DNA from: Actinomycetota bacterium
GTDB taxonomy: Bacteria > Actinomycetota > Acidimicrobiia > IMCC26256 > JAENVU01
DNA: 56,433 nt
NCBI GenBank assembly: GCA_016870395.1
Contig: VGBT01000016.1
Location: 1-56,433 of the forward strand
Direction: 5' to 3'
Shown here piece by piece: positions 8,023-16,817 of the stretch. How positions within the stretch are numbered: the first letter of the stretch is position 1; each line of letters begins with the position of its first letter. The position numbers and the translations under genes are program-made. Under the pieces are notes generated by a model. The model saw only the letters and a program-made list of their open reading frames with translations. It was not told the DNA's origin and searched no databases.

Positions 8023-10266
8023 CTACGGCGCTTCGGCCATCACCTCGGGTGCCGGTGCCGGCTCGGGTGCGCGTGCTACGAGGAACACGAGCACCGGGAG
8101 GAGCACCGCGAGCATCATTCCAAGGACCTGGACGCCGGAGTCGTTCAGCACGGTCCCGAGGACGGCGAGCACCGCGAAGGAGATGAGTCCCGGCCGCAGG
8201 GTGGGGATCCAGGCCTCGACCTTGCCGATCCAGTCGGTGCGCCAGATCGCGTACGCGACGACCACGACGACGGCCAGCACGAGCAGCACCCAGCCGGTGT
8301 TCGAGAAGGTGCCGGCCATCAGGATCGCCTTGCGCCCCACGACCGTCGCGAACCCGCCCGGGCCCTCGTTACCGACCTTCTCGAAGAAGCGGCCGACGTG
8401 TGTTCGCTCGCCGCTCGTGCGCGCGAGGTCGACCAGCCCGATGATCAGGCCAGCCACGACGGGCGCGAGTGCGAGCCCGATGACGGAGCGGACGGTCACC
8501 CGGCGTTCGGCGAGCATGATCGCGAGGAGGCCGAACGCCGGCGCTGCCGAGATCGCGCCACCGAAGTCCTGGCCCCACAGCGGGGAGCCCACGACCACGA
8601 GCACTACGCCGAGCAGCCCGATCGCCACCACCGTCCCGCCCCGGCCGTGGATGCGCCATGCGAGCAAGGTGGCCAGGAGGAGCGCCGCTGCGCAGAGCTG
8701 TGCGGAGGCCGGGTTGCCGAGACCGGCGAGGCGGATCCCGACCGTCGGCGTGTACCCGAAGACCGTGTTCAGCTCGAGGTGGGCGCCGCTCAGTGCGTCG
8801 AGCCCGTGCAGTGTCACGAGCACGCCGAGTCCGACGATCAGGGAATCGGCAGGAGCCCGCCGGGCGACCAGCATGCACGTGGCCGCGTACAGCGCGGCGA
8901 AGCCCAGCAGCCAGGCGAGATAGGCGGCCGTTCCCCAGCGATCGAACGGGAGCGCCCCGGCGGTGTAGGTGGCGACCAGGTAACCGAGGAGCCCGAGCGC
9001 GAGCCACGGCAGTGTCGCCCGACCGAGTCCGCGTCTCAGCAGTGCGAGCGTGAGCAACGCGAGCGCGACCGTGAGCACGATGAGGACGAAGGTGGCCTGA
9101 CCGATCGTGGCATCGCGGAACACCGCCGCGCGGTTGGCCCGGACGAGGAAGCGCACCCGGCCCTCGAAGTCGTTCCCGGTGTCGCGCACCTCCGCCGGAC
9201 GCCCTTCCATCGCGTCGGGTCGGTCGATGCCGAGCACGTCGAGCGCGGTCGGTGCGATGTCGACGATCTGGAGGAAGCCGGCGCGCCGTGTCGTGCCCGA
9301 CTCCAGGTAGCCAGGCGCGACGCCTGGTGCGTGTAGCGCGGCGACGGTCAGCTCGCGTTGACGACCGGAGTGGTAGGGCCCGACGACGAGCACCGCGTCG
9401 CGATTCAGGTCGACCCGTTCGAGCAGCGCTGCGAGCATCCGATCGGTCGAGGCGAGCGCGTCGGCGCGCATCGCCACGCGCTGCGCGGGCGTCGAGAGGT
9501 AGCGGTAGGCGTCGGCGCGGGCAACGTCGGACGCCTCGACGAGCGCGACCGTCCGACGCTTCGAAAACTCGGCGGGAAACGCGTCGAGTACGCGGCGCCG
9601 GTCGAGTCGGAGCCCGAACGGCGCATTGGGATCGGCGCGCAGCAGCTCGGGGTCTACGGTCCCGGGGGTTCGGCCGGTCTCGTCGATCAGGGCGAGCGCG
9701 GCCTCGCGGTGGAGCTGCTCCGCGCTGGTCGCCAGCTCGTCGACGTCGGCGTTCGCGATCACGTCGCGGGAGATGCCGGCCTCGCGTAGCGCGCGGCCGA
9801 GCGCGCCGGGCTCGGCGTCGTAGGGCTGGTCGGAGTTCTCCTCCACGAGCTGCGCGAACCCGAGCGCGCCGACCAGGGTGCCGAGGCTGCGCCCGGTGCG
9901 GCGGGCGAAGACCGCGTCCGCTCGGCTGTCGCCGTAGTCCTCCTCGCCGAGGAGGTTCTGGCCCGCGAGATCGCTTGGCGCCACGGCCCGGCTGCCCGCT
10001 CCGAGCGCGGCGTAGCCGTTGGCGGGCTCGGTGTCCAGACGCACCGAGCGGGTCGAGAGGTCGGCGATCGCGGAGCCGGCGAGGAGCCGGTCGAGCGTCG
10101 GCGTGTCGGCGCTACGCACGTCGGCCCAGGTGACGGCAGGGAGCGAGAGGATCAGCAGGCTCCGGGCCCGTTCGGGCTCAGCCTCGGCCACCGGGTCGGG
10201 GGCGAGCAGGGCGAGCCCGATCACACCTGCGGTTGCTGCGCCGACCGCCCGCCAGAGCGTCCTCAT
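8023..10266 (-). CDS. Large envelope protein: phosphatase-like ectodomain plus polytopic membrane domain
   Basis: 747 residues. An N-terminal signal/anchor is followed by a large extracytoplasmic domain (about 30-370) with traits of the alkaline-phosphatase superfamily: LLILSLPAVTWADV near the start, VVGPYHSGRQREL, and a late QIVDIAPTALDVLGI typical of sulfatase-like folds. The metal-ligand pattern is incomplete, so catalysis is doubtful. From about residue 385 there are about ten TM segments. Conserved proteins of this build occur in Actinobacteria with no known function. It is divergent from the glycosyltransferase gene at 10335, which suggests a shared role in cell-surface assembly. Confidence 0.6.
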   Translation of the reverse strand: MRTLWRAVGAATAGVIGLALLAPDPVAEAEPERARSLLILSLPAVTWADVRSADTPTLDRLLAGSAIADLSTRSVRLDTEPANGYAALGAGSRAVAPSDLAGQNLLGEEDYGDSRADAVFARRTGRSLGTLVGALGFAQLVEENSDQPYDAEPGALGRALREAGISRDVIANADVDELATSAEQLHREAALALIDETGRTPGTVDPELLRADPNAPFGLRLDRRRVLDAFPAEFSKRRTVALVEASDVARADAYRYLSTPAQRVAMRADALASTDRMLAALLERVDLNRDAVLVVGPYHSGRQRELTVAALHAPGVAPGYLESGTTRRAGFLQIVDIAPTALDVLGIDRPDAMEGRPAEVRDTGNDFEGRVRFLVRANRAAVFRDATIGQATFVLIVLTVALALLTLALLRRGLGRATLPWLALGLLGYLVATYTAGALPFDRWGTAAYLAWLLGFAALYAATCMLVARRAPADSLIVGLGVLVTLHGLDALSGAHLELNTVFGYTPTVGIRLAGLGNPASAQLCAAALLLATLLAWRIHGRGGTVVAIGLLGVVLVVVGSPLWGQDFGGAISAAPAFGLLAIMLAERRVTVRSVIGLALAPVVAGLIIGLVDLARTSGERTHVGRFFEKVGNEGPGGFATVVGRKAILMAGTFSNTGWVLLVLAVVVVVAYAIWRTDWIGKVEAWIPTLRPGLISFAVLAVLGTVLNDSGVQVLGMMLAVLLPVLVFLVARAPEPAPAPEVMAEAP

Positions 10267-10334
10267 CGGTGCGGATCATGCCATCCGGGAACCCGACGAC
10301 GTGGTGCGGCGTTGCTCGGGGCGTTCGGGCCAGA

Positions 10335-11975
10335 ATGGTGGCCCCCGACCCGCAAGGCAGCTCTGTGGCCATCGACGTCGCGTCCGAGAGGGCACCGCTC
10401 GGCGATCAGATCCCAGATGGTGCGGACGCGCCCCGAGACCGTGTCGACGGGTTCGGGACGGCGGCCGGTGTGCGCGTCAGCCGGTGGAAGCTGCTCGTCG
10501 TGCTCGTCTTGGCGACGGTCGCGCTGCGGATGCCCGCGTTCTTCGTGGAGGTGTTCAACTCCGACGAGACCTTCCTCGCGACCCAGGCCGAGGTGATCCG
10601 GGAGGGTGGAGAGCTCTACAAGGAGGCCACCGACCGCAAGCCCCCGCTCGTTCCCTATCTGTACGCGGCCGCGTTTTCGGTCACCGGGAGCACGGCGCTG
10701 TGGGCAGCGCGTGTGCTCGCGATGGTCGCCGTCGTGCTCACCGCGCTGCTGCTCGCGTCGGAGGCGCGTCGTCGATACGGGGAGCGCGCCGCGTGGACTG
10801 CGAGCCTGCTGCTCGTCTTCGCGTCGGTCGCCTTCGCGCCCCAGGACGGCCAGGCTGCCAATTTCGAGATCTTCATGCTGCCTGCGATGATGGCAGCGGT
10901 TGTGCTCGCGTCTCGAGGGCAAGCGCTGGCGGCGGGCTTGGCCGTGGCGGTCGCGACGTTGGCGAAGCAGACGGGGGCGGCGACGCTGCTTCCGGTGCTC
11001 TACCTGCTGTGGGCCGACCCGCCGCTGGTGCTCGAGCCGCCACCGCCGCGCGACCAGGGCCGCCGGGCTCCCCGCCGCGCCGGTCGGATCGCGGCTGCGC
11101 TCGCCGGCTTCGGCCTCCCGATCGCGGTGGTGGCCTTGTTCGTCGGGCCCGGAGACCTCCTCTTCTGGGCCGTGCTCGGCAACGGGTCCTACCTCGGCAT
11201 CGGCTCTGCGTCCGCATACGTGCTCGGCTTGTTCGCGGTCATGACGTTCGCGTTCCTGGCCTGCAACCTGCCGATCGTCTGGACGCTGCCGCGCGCCTGG
11301 CGGGAGCGACGGGAGCATCCCGAGACCGATCTCTGGCTCTGGCTCGTGTCGGCGGCGGTGTCCGTGGCCGTCGGGTTCCGCTTCTTCGGGCACTACTACC
11401 TGCAGCTGCTCCCACCGCTCGTGCTCCTCACGGCAGGTGTGCTGGCGCGGTCGGCCCGCCGGGTAGCGGTCCGGACGGTCGCGGTCGCTGCCGTGGTCGC
11501 GGTCGGCTTCTCGGTGCTCGGGTACTTCAAGCGACCCTGGGGTGACGAGCCCCGGTACGAGTCGATCAGCGAGTACCTGGACGAGGTCGCCGTGCGCGGC
11601 GACCAGGCCGCCGGATCCGACAGGGACCGGATCTTCGTGTGGGGCCACATGCCGGAGATCTACTGGAAGTCGAAGCAGCGCCCTGCGACCCGCTTCCTCT
11701 CGAGCGGCTTCCTCCTCGGCGACTGGGGCAGCCGACCCGACGGCGACCTCACGACCGACGTACCCACGCCGGGTGCGCGGGAGCTGTTCATGACCGACCT
11801 GCGGGTGCATCCGCCGCGCTTCATCCTCGACACCGCGCCGGCCGGTTTCCGAGGCTCCGAGCACTATCCGATTTCCAAGTTCCCCGAGCTGAAGACGTTC
11901 GTCGACACGGAGTACCGCTACGTGCGCACGATCGACGGCATCTTCATCTACGAGCGGCGGCGCGCGGCCCGCTGA
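10335..11975 (+). CDS. Polyprenyl-phosphate-sugar-dependent glycosyltransferase (GT39/GT83-like)
   Basis: A 546-residue integral membrane enzyme of the ArnT/PMT fold. After a hydrophilic head, TM1 (LLVVLVLATVALRMPAFF) leads into the first outer loop with the catalytic acidic motif NSDETFLATQAEV and the characteristic DRKPPLVPYLYA. About ten further TM segments follow and a C-terminal extracytoplasmic domain of about 130 residues starts near FKRPWGDEPRYES. It probably moves a sugar from a lipid carrier to an extracytoplasmic acceptor. The ATG at 10335 is chosen over upstream codons that overlap the divergent gene; GTG 10365 is an alternative. No clear Shine-Dalgarno. Confidence 0.75.
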   Translation: MVAPDPQGSSVAIDVASERAPLGDQIPDGADAPRDRVDGFGTAAGVRVSRWKLLVVLVLATVALRMPAFFVEVFNSDETFLATQAEVIREGGELYKEATDRKPPLVPYLYAAAFSVTGSTALWAARVLAMVAVVLTALLLASEARRRYGERAAWTASLLLVFASVAFAPQDGQAANFEIFMLPAMMAAVVLASRGQALAAGLAVAVATLAKQTGAATLLPVLYLLWADPPLVLEPPPPRDQGRRAPRRAGRIAAALAGFGLPIAVVALFVGPGDLLFWAVLGNGSYLGIGSASAYVLGLFAVMTFAFLACNLPIVWTLPRAWRERREHPETDLWLWLVSAAVSVAVGFRFFGHYYLQLLPPLVLLTAGVLARSARRVAVRTVAVAAVVAVGFSVLGYFKRPWGDEPRYESISEYLDEVAVRGDQAAGSDRDRIFVWGHMPEIYWKSKQRPATRFLSSGFLLGDWGSRPDGDLTTDVPTPGARELFMTDLRVHPPRFILDTAPAGFRGSEHYPISKFPELKTFVDTEYRYVRTIDGIFIYERRRAAR

Positions 11976-11985
11976 GCCCGAGCGG

Positions 11986-12837
11986 CTAGGGACCGAACGG
12001 GCCCACGAGCTGCTCGCTCGTCGCCCAGAGCCGGCGGGCCGCCACGTCGTCGCGGCCCGCGCGCGACACAGCCGCCGGCCGACCGCGCGCGTAGTACCCG
12101 CCCGTCGCGCCGTCCACGGCGTTCGACGAGGCGAGGTAGACGGAGGTCGCCGCACCGCGTTCGGGGCTGATGGCGAGGAGGCGGCCCCCGAGTGAGATCA
12201 CGCGTTCGTAGCCGTCGCCGTCGCGACCGAACCGGCTGTTCACGTAGCCGGGATGCACCGCGTTCGCGGTGACCCCCGTTCCCGACAACCGGCGAGCGAG
12301 CTCGAGGGTGAACAGGACGTTCGCGAGCTTCGACCGCGCATAGGCACTGAAGCCGCGGTAGTGGCGCGTGGACTGCAGGTCGTCGAAGTCGAGGCCACGG
12401 CGAGCCACCTTGTGGGCGTGCGACGCGACCACCACGACGCGCGCCGGCGCGCCGTGGCGGAGGAGGCCGACCAGCCGGCCGGTGAGGCAGAAGTGGCCGA
12501 GATGGTTCACGCCGAACGTCGTCTCGAATCCATCGCGGGTCTCCGTGCGCTGCGAGAGCATCAGCCCTGCGTTGTCGACGAGGACGTCGAGGCGATCGGT
12601 ACGGTCCTGCACCGCGGCCGCGCAGGCGTCGATCGACGCCAGGTCGGCCAGATCGAGGGGGACGACCTCCGCCGAGGCGCTGCTGCTTCGGGTGTGGATT
12701 TCCTCGATCGCCTCGGCGCCCCGGCGAGGATCCCTGGAGGTGATCAGCACGCGTGCGCCCAGGCGTGCGAGTGCGATCGCGGTCTCCTTCCCGATCCCGG
12801 CGTTCCCGCCGGTGACGAGCACGACTTTGCCGTCCAC
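11986..12837 (-). CDS. Short-chain dehydrogenase (retinol dehydrogenase-like SDR)
   Basis: 283 residues from GTG 12837. Rossmann NADP site VLVTGGNAGIGKETA, the NNAG-equivalent motif as VDNAGLM, the catalytic Ser in VVVASHAHK, and YARSK with the Tyr and Lys of the active site. The subfamily is the RDH11-like group (VHPGYVNSRFG), broad-range oxidoreductases acting on hydrophobic carbonyls. Of note, the first Asn of NNAG is Asp here. The gene is 10 bp downstream of the convergent glycosyltransferase and follows the nuclease gene at 12885 on the same strand. Substrate unknown. Confidence 0.82.
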   Translation of the reverse strand: MDGKVVLVTGGNAGIGKETAIALARLGARVLITSRDPRRGAEAIEEIHTRSSSASAEVVPLDLADLASIDACAAAVQDRTDRLDVLVDNAGLMLSQRTETRDGFETTFGVNHLGHFCLTGRLVGLLRHGAPARVVVVASHAHKVARRGLDFDDLQSTRHYRGFSAYARSKLANVLFTLELARRLSGTGVTANAVHPGYVNSRFGRDGDGYERVISLGGRLLAISPERGAATSVYLASSNAVDGATGGYYARGRPAAVSRAGRDDVAARRLWATSEQLVGPFGP

Positions 12838-12884
12838 GCGCCCGAGCGTACGCGTGGGCGCGGTGGGCTGTTTGCCGCGGCGAG

Positions 12885-13598
12885 TCAGGCGACGCGCAGG
12901 GTCACCCGGACCGGTAGGTGGTCGGAGCCGACGGGCCGTCCGATCCACGGGTCGATCGGCTCCAGGTCCGGGCCCACCCAGACGTGGTCGATCTGGCTGT
13001 GGGGGCCCCAGGCGGGCCAGGTGCGGCCGCGCACGGCCCGGCGGCGGCCGCGCAGGACTGCCGCGATCGGGGGCCCCCACATGTTGCAGTCACCGACGAT
13101 CGCGTTGGGTGCGCCGATCGCGGCGAGCTCCCGGTCTACGCGGCGCAGCTGCGGGAGCGAGCCCCAGAGCCGGTGCGACGCGTGCACCGCGCCGATGGTC
13201 ACGGGCGTCCCACCGACGTCGAGGGTCGCGACCAGGCTGTGACGGCGGTGGACGACGTCGCCGCCCACATGCGGAAGCGGCACGTCGTACCAGGCGAGAA
13301 CCGGCAGCCGGCTGAGCACGGCGAGACCGCAGGTGCCTGCCGGCCCGTCCGGCGTTACCACCAGGTGGCGCGGTCGGGCCCGGTTGCGGTCCGACATGAA
13401 CGTCACGTCGCGCAGCGTCGCGCCGGTCGCCACGGCGATCTGGTCCACATACGCAGGTCGGCCGAAGGGGCGCCAGCACTCCTGGAGCACGAGGACGTCC
13501 GCGTCGAGCCCCCGGCAGACCTGGACCACGTCGAAGGGTCGCGCGCACATGTCGACCCCCCAGTGCGTGTTGAAGGTCGCGACGCTCAGCTCGGCCAT
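12885..13598 (-). CDS. Endonuclease/exonuclease/phosphatase-fold protein
   Basis: 237 residues with all signatures of the EEP metal-dependent phosphodiesterase fold in order: ATFNTHWG near the start, LQECWRPFG with the metal-binding Glu, GAVHASHRLWG with the catalytic His, GDCNMWGPP, and the terminal GSDHLPVRV. No signal peptide, so it is cytosolic. Such proteins hydrolyse nucleic acid or phosphoester substrates; the substrate is not predictable here. It is 47 bp ahead of the SDR gene at 12837 and may be co-transcribed with it. Confidence 0.8.
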   Translation of the reverse strand: MAELSVATFNTHWGVDMCARPFDVVQVCRGLDADVLVLQECWRPFGRPAYVDQIAVATGATLRDVTFMSDRNRARPRHLVVTPDGPAGTCGLAVLSRLPVLAWYDVPLPHVGGDVVHRRHSLVATLDVGGTPVTIGAVHASHRLWGSLPQLRRVDRELAAIGAPNAIVGDCNMWGPPIAAVLRGRRRAVRGRTWPAWGPHSQIDHVWVGPDLEPIDPWIGRPVGSDHLPVRVTLRVA

Positions 13599-13670
13599 CG
13601 GGTGCGTACTCCTCGACGCGCGGGGAACTGGGAGGTGCAGGGTATCGGCGGGCCTGCGTAGTCTTCGGAC

Positions 13671-13685
13671 CTGACGGACCGTCAG
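13671..13685 (+). promoter_or_regulatory. Palindromic TetR-like operator
   Basis: CTGACGG-A-CCGTCAG is a perfect 15-bp palindrome ending 16 bp before the ATG of the SDR gene at 13702. Operators of this form are frequent for TetR-family regulators of lipid and xenobiotic genes in Actinobacteria. No regulator gene is adjacent. Confidence 0.5.
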
Positions 13686-13701
13686 ATCACGAGGAGCCGA
13701 G

Positions 13702-14517
13702 ATGACCAGCCTTCAGGGGCCCGGACCGGCTGGCTACGACCTGTCCGGCCAGGTGGCCGTGCTCACCGGCGCCGGGAGTGGCATCGGGCGCGCCACCGCG
13801 CTCACGCTCGCCGCCGCGGGCGCGACGGTGGTGGGTGGCGACATCGACGAGGCGGCGGCCCGGGCCACCGCGACCCGGATCGACGAGGTCGGGGGTGTCG
13901 CTCGCGGGGTACGTGCCGACGTCACCGACCGGGAGCAGGTCGACGCGCTCATCGACGGCGCCGTCGCGGAGTTCGGACACGTCGACATCGTCGGGAACAT
14001 CGCGGGGGTGCCCCACAACAAGCTCGTGATGGAGTGCAGCGACGAGGAGTTCGAGCGCATCCTCGCGATCAACCTCAAGAGCGTCTTCTACGGCTGCCAG
14101 GCCGCGATGCGCGTGATGGTTCCCCGCAAGACCGGCAACATCGTCAACGTCTCGTCGGGAGCGATCGACACCCCGGCACCGACCCTCGCGTGCTACGGCA
14201 TGACGAAGGCCGCGGTCGCGATGCTCACCAAGACGCTCGCATGGGAAGGTGGCCCGCTCGGCATCCGCTGCAACGCGATCGCGCCGGGCGTGATCGAGAC
14301 GAACTTCTCGCGCCACAACTTCGTGGACGCGCAAGGCAATGTGGACCCCGAGAAGCTCGAGGCGTACCGCACCCGGTTCGGGCGCATGACGCCGCTAGGC
14401 CGGGTGGGCGAGGCCCAGGACGTGGCGAACACGATCCTGTACCTCGTGTCCGACGCGGCGTCCTACATGACCGGGCAGATCCTTCGCCCCAACGGCGGCC
14501 AGGCCATGCCCTGGTAG
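13702..14517 (+). CDS. SDR-family oxidoreductase
   Basis: 271 residues, classical SDR. NAD(P) site AVLTGAGSGIGRATALTL; GDIDEAAAR, where the acidic residue after strand beta2 suggests NAD preference; GNIAGVPH in place of NNAG; catalytic SSG and YGMTKAAV (Tyr, Lys). The end GGQAMPW is typical of family members that act in fatty acid, steroid or alcohol catabolism. ATG 13702 has GAGGAG seven bases upstream. The gene is alone on this strand behind a palindromic operator and so is probably inducible. Confidence 0.85.
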   Translation: MTSLQGPGPAGYDLSGQVAVLTGAGSGIGRATALTLAAAGATVVGGDIDEAAARATATRIDEVGGVARGVRADVTDREQVDALIDGAVAEFGHVDIVGNIAGVPHNKLVMECSDEEFERILAINLKSVFYGCQAAMRVMVPRKTGNIVNVSSGAIDTPAPTLACYGMTKAAVAMLTKTLAWEGGPLGIRCNAIAPGVIETNFSRHNFVDAQGNVDPEKLEAYRTRFGRMTPLGRVGEAQDVANTILYLVSDAASYMTGQILRPNGGQAMPW

Positions 14518-14521
14518 TGGG

Positions 14522-15880
14522 CTAGACCGCGGGGAGGCGGACCTCGAGGCGGGCGCCGCCGAGCGGCGGTGGCGCGGTCTGGACGCACACGGTCCCGCCA
14601 TGGCGCTCGACGATCGAGCGAACCATCGCGAGGCCCAGCCCGAGCCCACCGGCGTCGCGCGCGCGGCCCTCGTCGAGGCGGGTGAACCGCTCGAACACGC
14701 GCTCGGTGTCCTCGGGAGCGATCCCGGGGCCGTCGTCGTCGACGTTGAGCACGACGTCGTCGCCTTCGACGCGCAGTGCCACCACGACGGTGGTGCTCGC
14801 ATGGCGGGCCGCGTTGTCGAGCAGGTTCCGAACCACTCGCGCGAGCTGGTCGCGGCTGCCGCGCACTCGGCCCGCGGAGACCTGCTCGGTCCGGACCTCC
14901 ACGTTCCGCACCCGTATTGCCTCCTCGAGTACCGCGTCGTCGAGGTCCACCTCGGTCGCCGCCGGCGGGGGCATGCCCTCGTCGTCGCGGGCGAGGAGGA
15001 GCAGGTCGTCGACGATCCGGCCGAGTCGCTCGTCCTCGTCGAGCATTCGGTGCACCACGCGCTCCCAGTCGGCCTGTTCGGGGTGGGCGAGCGCGACTTC
15101 GCCGGTGGCGCGGATTGTGGCGACGGGCGAGCGCAGCTCGTGGGAGGCGTCGGAGACGAAGCGGCGTTGGCGCGTCGATGCGCCCTCGAGTCGATCGAGC
15201 ATCTGGTTCATCGTGTGGGCGAGTCGGTCGACCTCGTCACGCGACCCGGGCTCCGGTACGCGCCGATCGAGGCTGCTCGCGGTGATGCGTTCGACCTCGG
15301 CGCGGATGGCCTCGACCGGTCGCAGGGCACGGCCGGTGACCACCCAGGCGACGCCGCCGACCATGAGCACGAGCACTGGCATGACCAGCCACAGCGTGTG
15401 GCTCACGGCGTCGACCGAGCGCGCCACGTCGTCGAGCGTGCTCGTGGCGACGAGTACGACGGGTCGGCCCGTCGACGTCGTGACGCGCGTGTACGTGTAC
15501 ATCACGTCACCCTCGACGCGTCGCTCCGGCGCGCCCTGCACGCCGATCGGCGGCCGACGGAACAAGGGTGGGTCGTCGTCGGCGAAGCCGGGACTGCCGC
15601 CGATCACGTTGCCGTTCGCGTCGAGGACCTGCAGGTAGGTGACGCTGCTCACGCTCGGTCGGGGCAGGTTGCCGAGCCGCACGCCGGCACGCACCTGACG
15701 CTCGTACTCGGCGAGCGTGCGCTCGCCCTCGTTGCGGACCTCGTCGCGCAGCGACGTGTTGACGGTGCGGACCATCACCAAGGAGGTGAGGCCGACCGCG
15801 ATCGCGAACACGAGTGCCGCCGCCACGCTGATGCGGACCCGCACCGACGCCCGGAGGGGCCGCGCCGCCTCCCTATGCAT
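14522..15880 (-). CDS. Two-component sensor histidine kinase
   Basis: 452 residues. TM1 (ISVAAALVFAIAVGLTSLVM), an extracytoplasmic sensor of about 110 residues, TM2 (WLVMPVLVLMVGGVAWVV), HAMP linker (RALRPVEAIRAEVERI), H-box FVSDASHELRSPVATIR with the phospho-accepting His, N-box RNLLDNAARHA, and ATP lid DDDGPGIAPED plus GGLGLGLAMVRSI. It is an OmpR-partner kinase of the common Actinobacterial type. The start overlaps the end of the response regulator gene by 8 bp, so the pair is translated together. The signal is not known. Confidence 0.92.
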   Translation of the reverse strand: MHREAARPLRASVRVRISVAAALVFAIAVGLTSLVMVRTVNTSLRDEVRNEGERTLAEYERQVRAGVRLGNLPRPSVSSVTYLQVLDANGNVIGGSPGFADDDPPLFRRPPIGVQGAPERRVEGDVMYTYTRVTTSTGRPVVLVATSTLDDVARSVDAVSHTLWLVMPVLVLMVGGVAWVVTGRALRPVEAIRAEVERITASSLDRRVPEPGSRDEVDRLAHTMNQMLDRLEGASTRQRRFVSDASHELRSPVATIRATGEVALAHPEQADWERVVHRMLDEDERLGRIVDDLLLLARDDEGMPPPAATEVDLDDAVLEEAIRVRNVEVRTEQVSAGRVRGSRDQLARVVRNLLDNAARHASTTVVVALRVEGDDVVLNVDDDGPGIAPEDTERVFERFTRLDEGRARDAGGLGLGLAMVRSIVERHGGTVCVQTAPPPLGGARLEVRLPAV

Positions 15881-16547
15881 CGGGCAGGAGTCGGTAGCCG
15901 GCGCCGCGCACCGTCTGGATCGTCTGGAGGTCGAACGGCGTGTCGATCTTCTTGCGGAGGTAGCCCACGTACACCTCGACGATGTTGGGGTCCCCCGCGA
16001 AGTCGGGCCCCCACACCTCGTCGATGAGGTCGCGCTTGGAGACCACCGCGTCGGAGCGGCGCATGAGGAGCTCGAGCAGCGCGAACTCCCGTGCGGTCAG
16101 GCTGATGGGCTCGTCATGCCGGGCGCAGGCCCGGGTGGCCGGGTCGAGCGTGAGCGATCCGACCTCCAGCACCGCGGGCCGGGGGGTCGCGCCACGCCGG
16201 AGCAGTGCGCGCAGGCGTGCCACCAGCACGAGGAACGAGAACGGCTTCGAGAGGAAGTCGTCTGCACCGGTGTCGAGTGCCTCGGCCTCGTCCTCCTCGC
16301 CGTCCTTGGCGGTGAGCATGAGGATGGGGGTCCACACGTCGTCGGCGCGCAGGGTCCGGCACACCTTGTAGCCGTTCATCCCGGGCAGCAGGATGTCGAG
16401 CACGATCGCGGCATAGCTGTTCTCTCGCGCGCGCCAGAGTCCGTCGAGGCCGTCGTGCACCACGTCGACGTCGAATCCCTCGGCCTGCAGCCCTTCGGCG
16501 ATCGTGGCCGCGAGCTGCTGCTCGTCCTCCACGACGAGTACGCGCAT
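15873..16547 (-). CDS. OmpR/PhoB-family response regulator
   Basis: 224 residues. Receiver domain with acidic pocket VVEDEQQ, phospho-acceptor Asp in VLDILLPGMNG, and switch Lys in SKPFSF. Winged-helix DNA-binding domain from about residue 130, with SLTAREFALLELLMRRSD, VYVGYLRKKID and QTVRGAGYRLL. First gene of an operon with the kinase at 15880; the kinase ATG overlaps this gene's end. ATG 16547 chosen because it begins the MRVLVVED core. Confidence 0.93.
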   Translation of the reverse strand: MRVLVVEDEQQLAATIAEGLQAEGFDVDVVHDGLDGLWRARENSYAAIVLDILLPGMNGYKVCRTLRADDVWTPILMLTAKDGEEDEAEALDTGADDFLSKPFSFLVLVARLRALLRRGATPRPAVLEVGSLTLDPATRACARHDEPISLTAREFALLELLMRRSDAVVSKRDLIDEVWGPDFAGDPNIVEVYVGYLRKKIDTPFDLQTIQTVRGAGYRLLPDA

Positions 16548-16666
16548 CCGGAGATGTTCCCACGACGGCCGCACCCACCCCGGTGCATCCTGAGGTCGCT
16601 CTCAGGACCTACACTGAGCGACTGCAGGGAGTCGGCGTACCCCGCAGGGTTCGCGGGGAGCCGAGG

Positions 16667-16702
16667 AACCACTCGGCGAACCACTCGGCGAACCACTCGG
16701 CG
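16667..16702 (+). repeat. Three 12-bp tandem repeats in the helicase leader
   Basis: AACCACTCGGCG occurs three times without gaps at 16667-16678, 16679-16690 and 16691-16702. It lies in the 270-bp gap between the response regulator and the DEAD-box gene, 115 bp before the ATG. A short hairpin CCCCGC/GCGGGG lies just upstream, near 16641-16658. I see no gene in this gap. Confidence 0.75.
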
Positions 16703-16817
16703 TGACGTCCGGCACCTGCGGGTCAACCTCACGCACGGTGTGCCCGGCCGACCGGCCGGTCTCGGGAGCAGGGGGGCGACCCCTCCGCAACCGACGACCA
16801 GGAAGTCGACTACACCG

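Noticed and set aside
15717-16817. Upstream extension of the DEAD-box frame by 367 codons
   Set aside because: The extension runs antisense through the two-component genes and through the tandem repeat; the conserved helicase N-terminus starts at 16818.
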